From Sergeia podlipaevii (lineage: Eukaryota > Euglenozoa > Kinetoplastea > Trypanosomatida > Trypanosomatidae): DNA of 63,562 bases. The stretch is taken from assembly GCA_030849805.1 (NCBI GenBank), contig JASANZ010002175.1:1-63562 (forward strand), in the 5' to 3' direction. The notes beneath the pieces are model-generated. The model had not been told where the DNA came from. It saw nothing but the letters and a program-made list of their open reading frames with translations, and searched no databases. Below are positions 46,087-56,474 of this stretch, in pieces. How positions within the stretch are numbered: position 1 is the first letter of the stretch; each line of letters opens with the position of its first letter. Position numbers and translations under genes: made by a program.

Positions 46087-49000
46087 ATGTCAAGTCGAGA
46101 GGACAAGGCTAAAGTGTTGATTGAAAACGACGATGACAGCTCCATGACATCCAGCGCGCGACGTGCTCGTGTCACCTACAGCGACGGTACTAGTACCAGC
46201 AGTTGTCTGTACATGAGCGCGCGCACAAACAGCACATGTGGAGCACCGTGTACGTCACTCCCTGCGGCGGCATGGACCGATGTAGGCACCTTGAGTAAAT
46301 CCGCACGCGAAGCCAACAGTGAGAGGGAAAATGGCAGTGGCAGTAGTGGTGGTGACACGATGCAGCATAAATTAGCCAGCGTGAATGGCAAACGAGGGAA
46401 GAAAGGAAGGAAGGGTCGCCTAAACGGGAGAGATAGAGCAAGTGTCAGTCCACCTGCGCAGGAACAGCACCAGAAGGAAGAGGGAAAGCGGCAGGAACAT
46501 CAAGAGCAGGAGAAGGAGCGTCCGCAGCAACAGCAGCCACAGCAATCATGTAGTTCGAGTGTGGCACAGACGTCTCCTATTATATTCTATTCGTCTCCTC
46601 CGCCCATTCTTAGTGATGTGATGGGCTCGCTGCTCTATGAAGCAGTGGATGTAGCCACGCTGGACCGCTGCGAACGTGACGAAGACACGGATTCTCCGTT
46701 GTGTTTTGAAATTGCCGGTGCCGCAGATGGCGAGGCGCTTGTGGTGCAGGTGCTGCCAGGTATGGAAAAGCTTCACGATGCGATTATGGAAGTGAAGGCG
46801 GCTATCGACACCACCAGTAAAAGACTTCGGCAACTGCGACGTCGCGAACGGTATGCTGAAGTAGCCTCAGCAGCACCTGGCAAGGTATCTATACCGATGG
46901 GGGAGTCGCAGCGAGAACGCCGCATTGATCCGTTCGAAGCCAATGCGAAGCCCACAACAGCGAGCGGCGATGGTGGCGGTGTTGTGGAAGGAGATGGCAC
47001 GTGCATGGGAGATTTGTCTAAAATGGCTGGGCTTGAGGATGTGATGAACGCGTTTCCAGAAGACAACAGCGGTGATGACATGAGTGACAGTGGTGATGTG
47101 GCGCAGAGCAATGATCGCAACGGTGGCGGCGGTGATGCCCGTCCTCACAACGGCAGTCACACGAGTACCAGCAGCAGTGGGTGGAAGAGCGGCGGGTACA
47201 TTTCCTCTCCAGAGAGCGTTTCCATTCTTGCCACGAAAGGGGTTGTAGCAGGCTCCGCGGCCAGCACGAATGAAGCACTAGCGGAACAGAACTTTACGCA
47301 GCAGATGGCAAACGTGTGCAGGGTGCATCATAAGATGGAGCAGGAGAAGTTACTATCACGCACCAGCAAGCGTGGTAAGGCCCCTGCTGCTGTTGCTTCG
47401 ACAACAACCTCGACTGCAACAACGTCTGTGGCAGAAGCGTCGGCAGGTAGTGGTGGAGTGGCCGCTGTCACTGAGGCGCCTTGCACTTCCACCTCAAGCT
47501 CATCCCCACCCCTTGCCCCGCGCGCGCATGCTGAGATCACTGAAGGCAGTCCACTGGCACAGCAGCAGCAGCGGCAGAGCAGCAGTAGCCTGGAGGTATC
47601 CTTCATCACCAATTGTGACGAGGAAGAAGAGAGCGCCGAAGGAAGAAAGGGGGAAAGAGGAGCGGGGACCCACTCGCGAGCGCGCGGTCCTGCTACGCCG
47701 TTGCTTCCTCTTACAGACGAGGAGCGCGCAGAAATGCGTGCACTTTCCCAGAAACTAGCCTTGTGCTTTTGCCAACGCGGCTGTCTTCTTCAGAGGGCAG
47801 ACGCGTTCATTTGCCGGTATGCCAAAGCTCATGAAAAGTGGGAAGGAAACGAGGAGCGGGCGGGGTGTTACCGCTGCGGTCGCGCCTTCTCTCACCTGCG
47901 CAGGCGGCATCACTGCCGACGCTGCGGGCGTTTGTGCTGTGCCGCGTGCAGTCGCTACTTCGGCAAGAAGCAAGACACCACGTACATTACACCTGACGGG
48001 GCACGACATAAAACAAAGATCAAGACGGAGTACGCCGTGTGCATCACGACGGGCGACACTGGAGAATTCCCTGAGCAGCGACATGATGCGCACACGTATC
48101 CCACGAATTCCTGTGTGGACGGTGCCTTCGACTTGGGTATCTACAGCAACGCAACATGTCATGGAAGGGGCTACGCTGCCCACGAAGGGTGCAGCCCGAG
48201 TCATGTGCCGCCGCATCAGAGCACAGATCACCAAGAAGTCAGTAGCAAAAACAAGGGGACATTGAGTAACAACATGATCGCCGCAGGCTTCTCTCTAGCG
48301 CGCACCACCACAGCAACAACCGATGTCAATGACCCTGCCACCGTGCATGGCGAAGAAGAACGCCAGCTCCATGGCTCCTCCCTGTCAACACGAACCAGTC
48401 TACACGCACACCCGAGCCGCAACTTTGACATGCTGCGTATCTGTGGTTCGTGCTACACAAGCTGCCTGCGTGCCCGATACAGCAGCATCATGGATCGTCT
48501 TCGCACTGCCAATCGTTTTATTCTTGACGATGGCTTTTATTACTACCACGTGCTTTCAGAGGAGGAGTTGCAGCTGTTCTCCATTGCAGTCAACAAGCCT
48601 GATGCCCTGAAGAAACAGATGGCACTGCTGTCTCATGCTTTCATGGAACACTCCGCAGACTACGCTGCCACAGCACCAGCACAAGGGGCTCAAAAAATGT
48701 TTGCAGTGGGGAAGCAGACGGCGACGACGCTGCGCTTTGCAAGTGCATATGCGATGCGCAAAGGATATCACGTCGCTCGTGGTTACCTTGCTCAGTACTT
48801 GGCGCCAGCAGCAGTGACGCACGAGCCTGAGGAAGGGCAGGAGTATCCTGATATGGGTGAAGGCGGCCCCTGCGATGACGACGGCGTCGACAAAGACAGT
48901 GTCGACTGCTTAGATGCGGGCGAAGGGTGCATGCAGGCGATGCAGCAGGGCGAAGATGACTCGGTGGAAGATGCAGTTGAAAGTAGCCACGACCCAACCC

Positions 49001-49092
49001 ACGAAAGCAGCAGCGGCAGCAGCAGCAGTGACAGCGAGGATGACGGCGGCAGCAACAATGACGCTCTGGGGGATGATTCAAATGAGACATAA
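46087..49092 (+). CDS. FYVE zinc-finger protein with long insertion in the finger
   Basis: A 1001-residue protein. Residues 1-590 are mostly low complexity (Ser/Gly/Gln/Thr-rich), with one ordered-looking patch at about 165-265 (PPPILSDVMGSLLYEAVDVATL, MEKLHDAIMEVKAAI). The FYVE core has C594, C597, the RRRHHCRRCG basic motif (605-614; C610, C613), C618 and C621. The last zinc pair sits in RICGSCYTSC (C786, C789). FYVE domains bind phosphatidylinositol 3-phosphate on endosomes. The 165-residue gap between C621 and C786 is far longer than the usual 20 or so. A helical region follows (about 800-900), and the C-terminus is an acidic Ser/Asp/Glu tail. The frame opens 17 codons earlier at a GTG; ATG 46087 follows the acceptor at 46083-46084. 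Confidence 0.85.
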   Translation: MSSREDKAKVLIENDDDSSMTSSARRARVTYSDGTSTSSCLYMSARTNSTCGAPCTSLPAAAWTDVGTLSKSAREANSERENGSGSSGGDTMQHKLASVNGKRGKKGRKGRLNGRDRASVSPPAQEQHQKEEGKRQEHQEQEKERPQQQQPQQSCSSSVAQTSPIIFYSSPPPILSDVMGSLLYEAVDVATLDRCERDEDTDSPLCFEIAGAADGEALVVQVLPGMEKLHDAIMEVKAAIDTTSKRLRQLRRRERYAEVASAAPGKVSIPMGESQRERRIDPFEANAKPTTASGDGGGVVEGDGTCMGDLSKMAGLEDVMNAFPEDNSGDDMSDSGDVAQSNDRNGGGGDARPHNGSHTSTSSSGWKSGGYISSPESVSILATKGVVAGSAASTNEALAEQNFTQQMANVCRVHHKMEQEKLLSRTSKRGKAPAAVASTTTSTATTSVAEASAGSGGVAAVTEAPCTSTSSSSPPLAPRAHAEITEGSPLAQQQQRQSSSSLEVSFITNCDEEEESAEGRKGERGAGTHSRARGPATPLLPLTDEERAEMRALSQKLALCFCQRGCLLQRADAFICRYAKAHEKWEGNEERAGCYRCGRAFSHLRRRHHCRRCGRLCCAACSRYFGKKQDTTYITPDGARHKTKIKTEYAVCITTGDTGEFPEQRHDAHTYPTNSCVDGAFDLGIYSNATCHGRGYAAHEGCSPSHVPPHQSTDHQEVSSKNKGTLSNNMIAAGFSLARTTTATTDVNDPATVHGEEERQLHGSSLSTRTSLHAHPSRNFDMLRICGSCYTSCLRARYSSIMDRLRTANRFILDDGFYYYHVLSEEELQLFSIAVNKPDALKKQMALLSHAFMEHSADYAATAPAQGAQKMFAVGKQTATTLRFASAYAMRKGYHVARGYLAQYLAPAAVTHEPEEGQEYPDMGEGGPCDDDGVDKDSVDCLDAGEGCMQAMQQGEDDSVEDAVESSHDPTHESSSGSSSSDSEDDGGSNNDALGDDSNET

Positions 49093-50648
49093 GGGCGTAA
49101 AGAACCCCCCCTCTCCACTATGCCCTCATTTTTTTTTTTTGCTGCTTGGTAGAGTTAGAGCGGGGGGAGATGGATTGCCGCACCTTCGAGTGCCTTACTG
49201 CTGAAAGAATGAAGGGAATGGGAACGTCATATCTTATGTACACCCACACGCTTCTTCTTTCCTTTTTTGATGGAGGCGAAATGACAACAGAAAGAAAAGC
49301 GGAAGAAGCCACATTGTTGTAATACAATTGTCAGATAATAATGATTTACACGTATATATATATATGCACAATTCAAGCGTCGCTGCCTATTGCGTGTAAT
49401 AGGCTCGTGTGAGGAATCTACGTTGGTGTACTGCTATTGTTGTTTTCTGTGGTGGTTGTCGTGATCATGACGGACGACGAGTTTTATTTATTTGTTGTTA
49501 CATATGATGTTGCTAGTGTACAGCATGCGTTTTTGACGTGGTGAAAATGTCGTGTTCTCTATTTTCTCATTTAATACGATGATTGTTTGGCGGCATGTCT
49601 TTTCTGTTTGTTTCCTGCTTGTTATAGGTTTCATGCCTTTTTTCTCTGTTTGCTTGCTTTCCCTGCTTGCCCATTTATGTTTTTTTTTTCTCCCCACTTA
49701 TGGAGTTTGTTTTGGAGACGTGTGTACTATATACGATTCCTTGCCCCTCTCTTTCATACTTTGATGCTTTCAACAGTCATCCCAAACAAAATGATTGTAC
49801 TGCAGCAACTTTCCACCTTTCTTTTGATAGATTTTCTTCTTCCACGTTTTGACTTTCTAGCAATCTTCACCTTTGGTCACATACATTCTCTATTTTCTTC
49901 TCTCCTATCTTTCTCTCGTCTATTCACATTTAGACTGGCTCTTCAAAAAGGAGGTCGAGAACAGCGTCACGTAGTTCCTATTCCCTGTAGCCACACATAT
50001 ATATATATATATACGCTGGGTAGATCAAGGTACTATTTTAAAAGAGAAGCAGCATATAGACAAATAAAGCGTGCTTTTTTTTTTCAATAGCCAAGCTCAG
50101 TTTTACGTGAGCTTTACTGAATTTTCCTTTACTTTGTTTAGCCAATATTGCTTCGGTTTAGGAAAAAAAAAATCTTTAGTTGTCGTAGTAGTTTTATCAT
50201 TATTACAATCTATTCCCCACCCTTCCCTCCCACTATCTTTATAGGTAAGAAAAAAAAAAAAAAGGAAAACAACCCTTGTGTCTTTGTTTGCTATCGTTTC
50301 CACATATTTTTTATTTATTTGCAGGCACAGAGAAGTGTATTTTGTTGTGACTGCTTTGTTTTTCTGCTTTAACGTTTCTTGTATATTTTTTTCTTTATAT
50401 TTTATATTCAGGTGTCATTCAACGAGTCCCGGATTCAGCTGAAGTTAAAGGCAAACAAAAAGTTAGTAGATAATTTCTGCTACGAAACTTACTAACATAT
50501 CTTATATTTACTTTTTTTCAACGACACGCTCAGAAAAGAAAGAGAGATCAAAGTAACAGAATCCCCCTCCCTCCCTATAACTCTTATTCAGAAAGAGGGG
50601 AAAAAAAAAAGAAAGCAACTAAATACCTTTCCTTGTCTCTCTGCTACC
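49093..50648. other. Spacer upstream of the acyl-CoA ligase array
   Basis: About 1.56 kb of AT-rich DNA with T- and A-runs, short (TA)n runs (49353-49365, 49998-50013) and a long pyrimidine-rich segment (49550-49960). AG at 50532-50533 after a T-rich tract is a likely acceptor for the gene at 50649. Several short ORFs here are T-rich and look non-coding. No RNA gene is recognised. Confidence 0.5.
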
Positions 50649-52793
50649 ATGTTGTCAGCACGCAACTTGCTTTCTCACCCCGCTCGCACGTTGGGCGGTG
50701 GCTATCATCTCCTGCGTCGTTGTGTTGACATTTGTTCCATCACGGGGGTAACCACCACCACCACCGTGGCCACTTCAGCATGTGCTTTTGCGGCTATGGC
50801 ATGCCAGCACAGGACGATTTTTAACTCTACCAAGCCGCGCACGTACGCCGCGCCTCCCCCACCAGAAGATAAGGCATCAGAATCAGAAGCACAAGCTGAG
50901 CCCGTGTACGTTGACGTTGGCGCACCGCCCAAGCCGGACAGCTTTGCACACAAGGTGTCGTACCAAAAGAACCCCGACAACCGCATCGACACTCCGATGC
51001 GCGTGTACCAGTCACGTCAGCCAACACTGCTGCCGCAAGTTCACATGCACGACTCCGTCGCGGACTACCTAGTGGACTGTTGCAAAGCACAGGACCCCGA
51101 GAAGGTGTGCTCCATACAGGTGGAGACCGGAGATCAGCTCACCTACAGGCAGTTCTTGCGGCGTATACGGCAGGTGAAGAGTGTGCTCTACAACACATGC
51201 GGGGTGCGTAAGGGTGATGTGGTGATGCTGTGTATGCCCAACACGATCAACTACGCCCCGGTTGTGCTTGGCGCAAGTCGCCTCGCTACCATTGTGTCAA
51301 CGTCGAAGTCTAGCGTCACGGATGAGCTCCTCACTGACCATCTTGAAGCGTCAGGTGCGAAGGTGGTCATTACCAACCGCTTCATTTATCGCAATGTGCA
51401 AAAGGCAGCACTGACGCTCAAGAAGCGAAGTGGAACGGAGGTGAAGATTGTCCTGGAGGAAACTATCATGAAGCACCACGTGGATGACGCACCATACTAC
51501 CTGCACTTCACGCAGGACGCGAAGCGTGACGACGTGGTCCTCATCCCTTTTTCAGCGGGCACCTCTGGTCAGCCGCGCGGAGTGCAGCTGTCAAACATCA
51601 ACCTTGTCAGCAACATCTACCAGGCCACTCAGGCTTTTCAACTTACTCGCGACGATGTCCACCTCGCCGTGCTTCCCTTTTCCCATATGTTGGGTTTAAC
51701 GCTCAGCGTGGGAGCCACCCTGGCGGTCGGCGGGACGTTGGTGGTGATGTCCGCCTTCAATGCACGCAGCTTCCTAAGCGCCATCAATAAGTACAACGTG
51801 ACGACCACCGTGGTCGCTCCCCCTATTGTGAACGCCATCACCCGCACGGCCGCTGTACTGGGAGACAAGAGCACCTACTCCTCTCTGCGCCTGCTTCGCA
51901 GCACTGGTGCGCCGCTGTCGCCCGAGCAGTGGGCCAGAGTGTGCGAGGTACTCCCGAGCACCAACGTGGGGCAGATGTACGGCATGACAGAGATGTCTCC
52001 GCTCGCGCTTAGTACGACCATTTCGTCCCCAGTCGGCAAACCCAGCAGTGGCACTGGCGGCGAGGAGTGGACGACGGTGGGGGCATCAGAGGTGCCTGTT
52101 ATCAAAAAGAAGCGGCGCCAGAATACCAGCGTCGTCGGTGCACTTGTCGCGGACACGGAGATGCGTATCGTGCGGGTGGACGACAATCAGCAGTCGAGCG
52201 TGGATGCCTCCAGTGGAGTGGATGTGGAGGAAGGAGGGGAGGGAGAAATTTGGCTCCGCGGGCCCCAACGCATGGTCGGCTTTGTTGACCCACTGTCCAC
52301 TCGCGCTGCCATCCAAGACGGGTGGTACCGTACTGGTGATATCGGCTACGTTGACAACGGTACTGGTCAGTTGTGCATGACAGATAGACTGCGCGAGCTG
52401 ATTCGCTTCAAGGGCTTCTATATTTCCCCCGCGCAGGTGGAGAAGGCGCTCGCACAGTGCCCCGAAGTCGGAGAGTGTGTGGTGATTGGTGTCCCCGACC
52501 CGCGCGACGCCAGCTTTGAGTATCCCCGCGCACTTGTGAAGCTCGCTCCCGACGCGTTACTCGAAGACATCTCCAAGGACGAAGAGGCAGTCGCGCTCCA
52601 GGGCATTCAGCAGAGGCTCATCCAGCATATTGAAACGAAGTTGCCCTCACACAAGCATCTCCGCGGCGGTGTGCGCTTTGTGAATGATATACCAAAAACG
52701 ATGGAAGGCAAGCTGAAGCGCCGTGCCATCAGGGAAGCAGAGATTGAACTGATGAAGCAAGGGCCTCTCCATGCTGTTCCGCAACAAAAGTAG
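50649..52793 (+). CDS. Adenylate-forming acyl/aryl-CoA ligase, 4-coumarate:CoA ligase-like (array member 1, divergent)
   Basis: A 714-residue member of the ANL superfamily, which activates a carboxylate with ATP and transfers it to CoA. The P-loop-like motif is FSAGTSGQPRG near 301-311, differing from SSGTTG-x-PKG in the three neighbours by T-to-S, an added Q and K-to-R. GQMYGMTEMSP, GWYRTGDIGYVD, DRLRELIRFKGFYISP and a C-terminal GKLKRR holding the expected catalytic Lys are all present. An N-terminal extension of about 90 residues (MLSARNLLSHPARTLGGG...) is Arg/Ser/Thr-rich and mitochondrial-presequence-like. A roughly 40-residue insertion follows the A5 motif and contains KKKRRQ. No PTS1 is seen. 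The substrate cannot be read from the sequence. Confidence 0.88.
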   Translation: MLSARNLLSHPARTLGGGYHLLRRCVDICSITGVTTTTTVATSACAFAAMACQHRTIFNSTKPRTYAAPPPPEDKASESEAQAEPVYVDVGAPPKPDSFAHKVSYQKNPDNRIDTPMRVYQSRQPTLLPQVHMHDSVADYLVDCCKAQDPEKVCSIQVETGDQLTYRQFLRRIRQVKSVLYNTCGVRKGDVVMLCMPNTINYAPVVLGASRLATIVSTSKSSVTDELLTDHLEASGAKVVITNRFIYRNVQKAALTLKKRSGTEVKIVLEETIMKHHVDDAPYYLHFTQDAKRDDVVLIPFSAGTSGQPRGVQLSNINLVSNIYQATQAFQLTRDDVHLAVLPFSHMLGLTLSVGATLAVGGTLVVMSAFNARSFLSAINKYNVTTTVVAPPIVNAITRTAAVLGDKSTYSSLRLLRSTGAPLSPEQWARVCEVLPSTNVGQMYGMTEMSPLALSTTISSPVGKPSSGTGGEEWTTVGASEVPVIKKKRRQNTSVVGALVADTEMRIVRVDDNQQSSVDASSGVDVEEGGEGEIWLRGPQRMVGFVDPLSTRAAIQDGWYRTGDIGYVDNGTGQLCMTDRLRELIRFKGFYISPAQVEKALAQCPEVGECVVIGVPDPRDASFEYPRALVKLAPDALLEDISKDEEAVALQGIQQRLIQHIETKLPSHKHLRGGVRFVNDIPKTMEGKLKRRAIREAEIELMKQGPLHAVPQQK

Positions 52794-53254
52794 TCCGTAT
52801 ATACATGTGTGTTTTGTGCATCTACTTGCACGCACTGCTAGCATATATAATAGAGAACAGAAAGGATTGGGAAGGCAGTGTAATGTCAGCTGCGAAGTCC
52901 ATCTATCAGAAATTATCATTAATACACAGGGATTACTAGCAATATATTTATGGGCGTACTATATATATATATGACAGTCGACGTCACAGCACCCCTCGTA
53001 TTTTCCCGTGAGAATATTACCCAATATAAAGCAAACTGCAGAGGGAGCTAATTTACTCTTGTGCCTGTGCATTACATCCACTATTTTTCACACTACAATT
53101 ACAAAACAAAAACAAGAAAAATTTCACTATTCCTCATTTTAGTTCGTAACTCTTGTTTCCCAATTGCTGAATCACAGAATGCGCATCCTTCCACCTTCCA
53201 CCTTCCGCACTTTCCACTCTCCCATCCACTTCCTTCTTTTTTCTTTTTCATTTT

Positions 53255-53425
53255 CGGCGGCCGCCAAGGCCCCGGGGCGCCGCGCGCATAGCCCGCCCCT
53301 AGGGGGGCCCGAGGCATCCCCGGGCGGCCCACCGCCCCCCCCCCAAACCGGGGTGCCCACAAAGCCAAACGAAAAGGCGCCAAACACCCATTGCCCCCGC
53401 CAGGCGCAGACAAGCCGGCGTGACA
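53255..53425. other. Anomalous GC-rich block, origin unknown
   Basis: About 170 bases of very high G+C, with runs of C and G (for example the C-run around 53334-53344 and the G-run at 53312-53317), sit abruptly between AT-rich flanks. The composition is unlike both the coding and spacer DNA of this window. No frame gives a recognisable protein. It may be low-quality or artefactual sequence, or a genuine GC island. Confidence 0.7.
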
Positions 53426-54612
53426 ATTGAATCGCTACTCACCAAGATTAGCATTATAGCAGCTCACACCCATGAAATGCGCGAGGACGGTTTCGCTTTC
53501 CCGCATCGCCCAATGCGTTATCATTCTCAAAATGACCGCTGACATGCCCTCCCTGTCCTACGTGGAATGTGCCTCATCGTTGTTTTCAAAAGATGCTGTC
53601 GCGTACCTGCACAGGCTAGCATCAAGCATTACCATTGGTCAGCTGTTTGCGAAACACCACCACAATTAGCGGATGATGTTTGCTGAGGGTATTATCATGT
53701 GTATCCAAGTTGTTAAAAATACTTAGAAGCACTGCTTGTGGTGTGTGTTAAGCGTTCGGTCTACCAGTAGGGAGATAATGAACATCCCTTTCTTTCCTTT
53801 TTATGCTTGTGAGAACGAGGTGGCACACAGAGAGCAAAAGATGGGTGAAGGAAAAAGAAAAGGTGATTTGGTGGACTCTTTTTTATCTTACTTTCTTTAC
53901 ATATAGTGTTCACTTCTATATTGTTTCATTCCTTTTCGTTATATATATCTGTTAGGTTAGCTATTGTTATACAATGAAACATATATATGGGTCGAAGTCC
54001 AACTTCATTACGTATAAATTGAGAGATTTTTTTTTGTATGTGGAGACGCTTCTCGACTGAGTCAGCTCATTGTTGCCCATGTTACTGTTCATCATTGTCT
54101 ATCGCTTATTCGTATTAAATGTATGTGCTCATGAATATTTACATCGGGAATACATTCCTTTTCTTTCTTTATATGGGCAGATAGGTTTTTGATTTGTATC
54201 TCAAAAAGTATTTTGTGCCTTCTTGCACCTGTAATCATTATGACCACAGAGACAGCAATATGCTCAGCTGTTGTAAAACTTCTCAAAACAAAATTTTCAA
54301 ATCGTGATGCTTATATTTTTCTATGGCTTTTTTTTCATGTTTCACATTTAGTCGGTGCTTCTTTGCCGAAAACGTACAAATTATATCACTTTTTATTGTT
54401 ATTATTATTATTGTCGTATTCACAATAGCAGCATCACATCCCAAGGTACTCGCTAATATTGTATCTTTGATTCATTATATATATATATATATATTGCTTT
54501 TTTCTACTAATTTTTTTTTTTTTTACTTGCTCCATTTTGTTGTTGTTGAGAAGAAAGCTGCAGGCTCTTACTTCCAAGAAATTTCAATACATACTTTGCA
54601 CACTTACGCAAA

Positions 54613-54630
54613 AACTCTCCCTTTTTTCAG
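54613..54630 (+). promoter_or_regulatory. Polypyrimidine tract and trans-splice acceptor of ligase member 2
   Basis: A tract of C and T at 54615-54628 ends in CAG (AG at 54629-54630), 11 bases before ATG 54642. It rules out the 35 upstream codons that are open from a TTG at 54537. Confidence 0.75.
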
Positions 54631-54641
54631 GAGCCCATCAA

Positions 54642-56474
54642 ATGTTTCGAGCATGTGCCATTTGGTCAGTCGCAGCTGCAACCGCAACTGCAACCGCAAC
54701 TGCTGGTAATACACCGTCCGCATCTCTTGGGGCCACACCATTAAATTCGCATATTAATATCCCAAGGCCAGCATCCACAATTGAGCTGGTAGAAACCGCC
54801 ACGCTTGGAAAGCCGCAGCGCATCTACAAATCAATATATCCGTCTATATTGGGCGAGGCAAAGAAATATCACAGTCTCTGTCATTTCATGTTTGGCAAAT
54901 GGGATTCAGCTGATCCCGCCACTGTTGCACTCATCCAAGCCGAGACAAAGCAACAGTTCACATATCCGCAGCTCAGGCAAATGACACACAAAGCTGCTTG
55001 CGTCTTGTACCACGCGTATGGAATCCGCAAAGGTGACTGTGTCGCCCTTGTGCTGATGGATCATATCATGTACCCTCCTTTGACGTACGGCATCCTGGAA
55101 CTTGGTGCTGTCATCACGACAGCAAGTGGTGTTACGACCCCTGATGTCCTCTCTCCGCAAATGGAGGCAAGTCAAGCCAAAGTCATCATCTCAACCCACA
55201 AGTTTCGCCCCATCATTGAGGGCACAGTCAGTGAAGTACAGAAGCAAACGGGAAAAGAAATTCGAATCTTATACATGGAGGACATTGACGAAATGGACGT
55301 TGGTGAGCTGCCTTCCAACTATACAGCGAAGGAGGAGGCCAAGCCTGAGGATGTCGCATTTATCCCTTTCTCTTCTGGTACAACTGGAGCACCAAAGGGT
55401 GTACAGCTCACAAACTGGAGTCTCACAACCAACCTCATCCAGGCTGCACCGTTTAATGCTTGGTCTGGCGAAACTTTCATCTCTGTACTTCCCTTTTTCC
55501 ATATTTATGGATTTGCGACAGTTATGTCGTCTCCCTTAGCGGCAATTGCCACTCAAGTGGTCATGATGGCTTTTAACGCTTCTGTGTACCTTCAGGCGAT
55601 GGAAGAATACAAGGTGGATGGCGCTTTCATGGCCCCACCCATGGTGAACGCACTTGTTCATCGTATTGAATCCCAAGAGGTCAAGGCTAATCTTTCTTCG
55701 CTTAAGTTCTGCGTTTGCGCTGCTGCGCCACTGTCAAACGACATTGCCAGTCGTTTTCACAAGTATGCACCGAACGCATATCTTGGTCAAGGTTGGGGTA
55801 TGACTGAGATGTCGCCAGTGGTGACTGCAGGACCTCGTCAAAACCCAACGATTAACTACGAGGTGTGTGGTGCTCTCGTCCCAAATTCAGAGCTTCGCGT
55901 CATCAAGGTGGACGACAGTCAACAAAGCGGTGCCGACAAGTCATCTGGTGAGGATGTGCCAGAAGGTGAAGAGGGAGAAATTTGGGTACGCGGCCCGCAG
56001 ATGATGAAGGGGTACCTTAACGATGAGGACACAGCAAAAACTATCCAGGACGGTTGGTACCGCACCGGTGACATTGGTAGGATGCTACCAGGTAAAAATG
56101 CACTCGTCATCACTGACCGCCTGAAGGAACTGATCAAGTACAAGGGCTTCCAGGTTTCTCCTGTTTCATTGGAGAAGGTTCTCATGACTCACCCATGGGT
56201 TCGTGACTGCATTATCGTCGGTGTGCCGGACCCACGTGATGTGAGCTTTGAAATGCCCCGCGCTTTGGTGATGCTGAAGGACAATATCAGCAACAAGGAC
56301 GCAGTTCGTGCCTCGGATGAACTATATCGTTTTTTCATGAAGCAAATGCCACCGCACAAGCGTCTACACGGTGGTGTGCGCATCGTGGATAACATTCCCA
56401 GAAATGCATCTGGAAAGCTGATGCGCCGGCAAACACGCCAAGCTGAAATAGAGTATCTTCATAACCATGCATAG
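54642..56474 (+). CDS. 4-coumarate:CoA ligase-like adenylate-forming enzyme (array member 2)
   Basis: A 610-residue ANL enzyme. After a short N-terminus (MFRACAIWSVAAATATATAT, possibly a targeting segment) comes the array-specific KPQRIYKSIYPSIL. The core has FSSGTTGAPKG near 243-253, GWGMTEMSPVV, the array-specific DDSQQSGADKSSGEDV insertion, and GEIWVRGPQMMKGYLND. The hinge is DRLKELIKYKGFQVSP and the C-terminal catalytic Lys lies in GKLMRR. These match plant-type 4CL closely, but trypanosomatids lack phenylpropanoid synthesis, so the natural acid is probably a fatty or aromatic acid (inference). The C-terminus (YLHNHA) is not a PTS1. The start is the ATG 11 bases after the acceptor. Confidence 0.9.
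   Translation: MFRACAIWSVAAATATATATAGNTPSASLGATPLNSHINIPRPASTIELVETATLGKPQRIYKSIYPSILGEAKKYHSLCHFMFGKWDSADPATVALIQAETKQQFTYPQLRQMTHKAACVLYHAYGIRKGDCVALVLMDHIMYPPLTYGILELGAVITTASGVTTPDVLSPQMEASQAKVIISTHKFRPIIEGTVSEVQKQTGKEIRILYMEDIDEMDVGELPSNYTAKEEAKPEDVAFIPFSSGTTGAPKGVQLTNWSLTTNLIQAAPFNAWSGETFISVLPFFHIYGFATVMSSPLAAIATQVVMMAFNASVYLQAMEEYKVDGAFMAPPMVNALVHRIESQEVKANLSSLKFCVCAAAPLSNDIASRFHKYAPNAYLGQGWGMTEMSPVVTAGPRQNPTINYEVCGALVPNSELRVIKVDDSQQSGADKSSGEDVPEGEEGEIWVRGPQMMKGYLNDEDTAKTIQDGWYRTGDIGRMLPGKNALVITDRLKELIKYKGFQVSPVSLEKVLMTHPWVRDCIIVGVPDPRDVSFEMPRALVMLKDNISNKDAVRASDELYRFFMKQMPPHKRLHGGVRIVDNIPRNASGKLMRRQTRQAEIEYLHNHA

Larger units (their letters stand above)
52794..54641. other. Spacer between ligase members 1 and 2, containing a GC-rich block
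   Basis: About 1.85 kb, the longest spacer. Most is AT-rich with (TA)n runs (52961-52973 and 54475-54494). An exceptional GC-rich block lies at about 53255-53425, followed by a GC-balanced stretch (53426-53670) with a 65-codon ORF (53472-53669) of no recognised family. The acceptor for the next gene is AG at 54629-54630. No ligase remnant is recognised. Confidence 0.55.

Noticed and set aside
53472..53669. 65-codon ORF after the GC-rich block
   Set aside because: It is short and without homology; kept only as part of the odd GC-balanced stretch.
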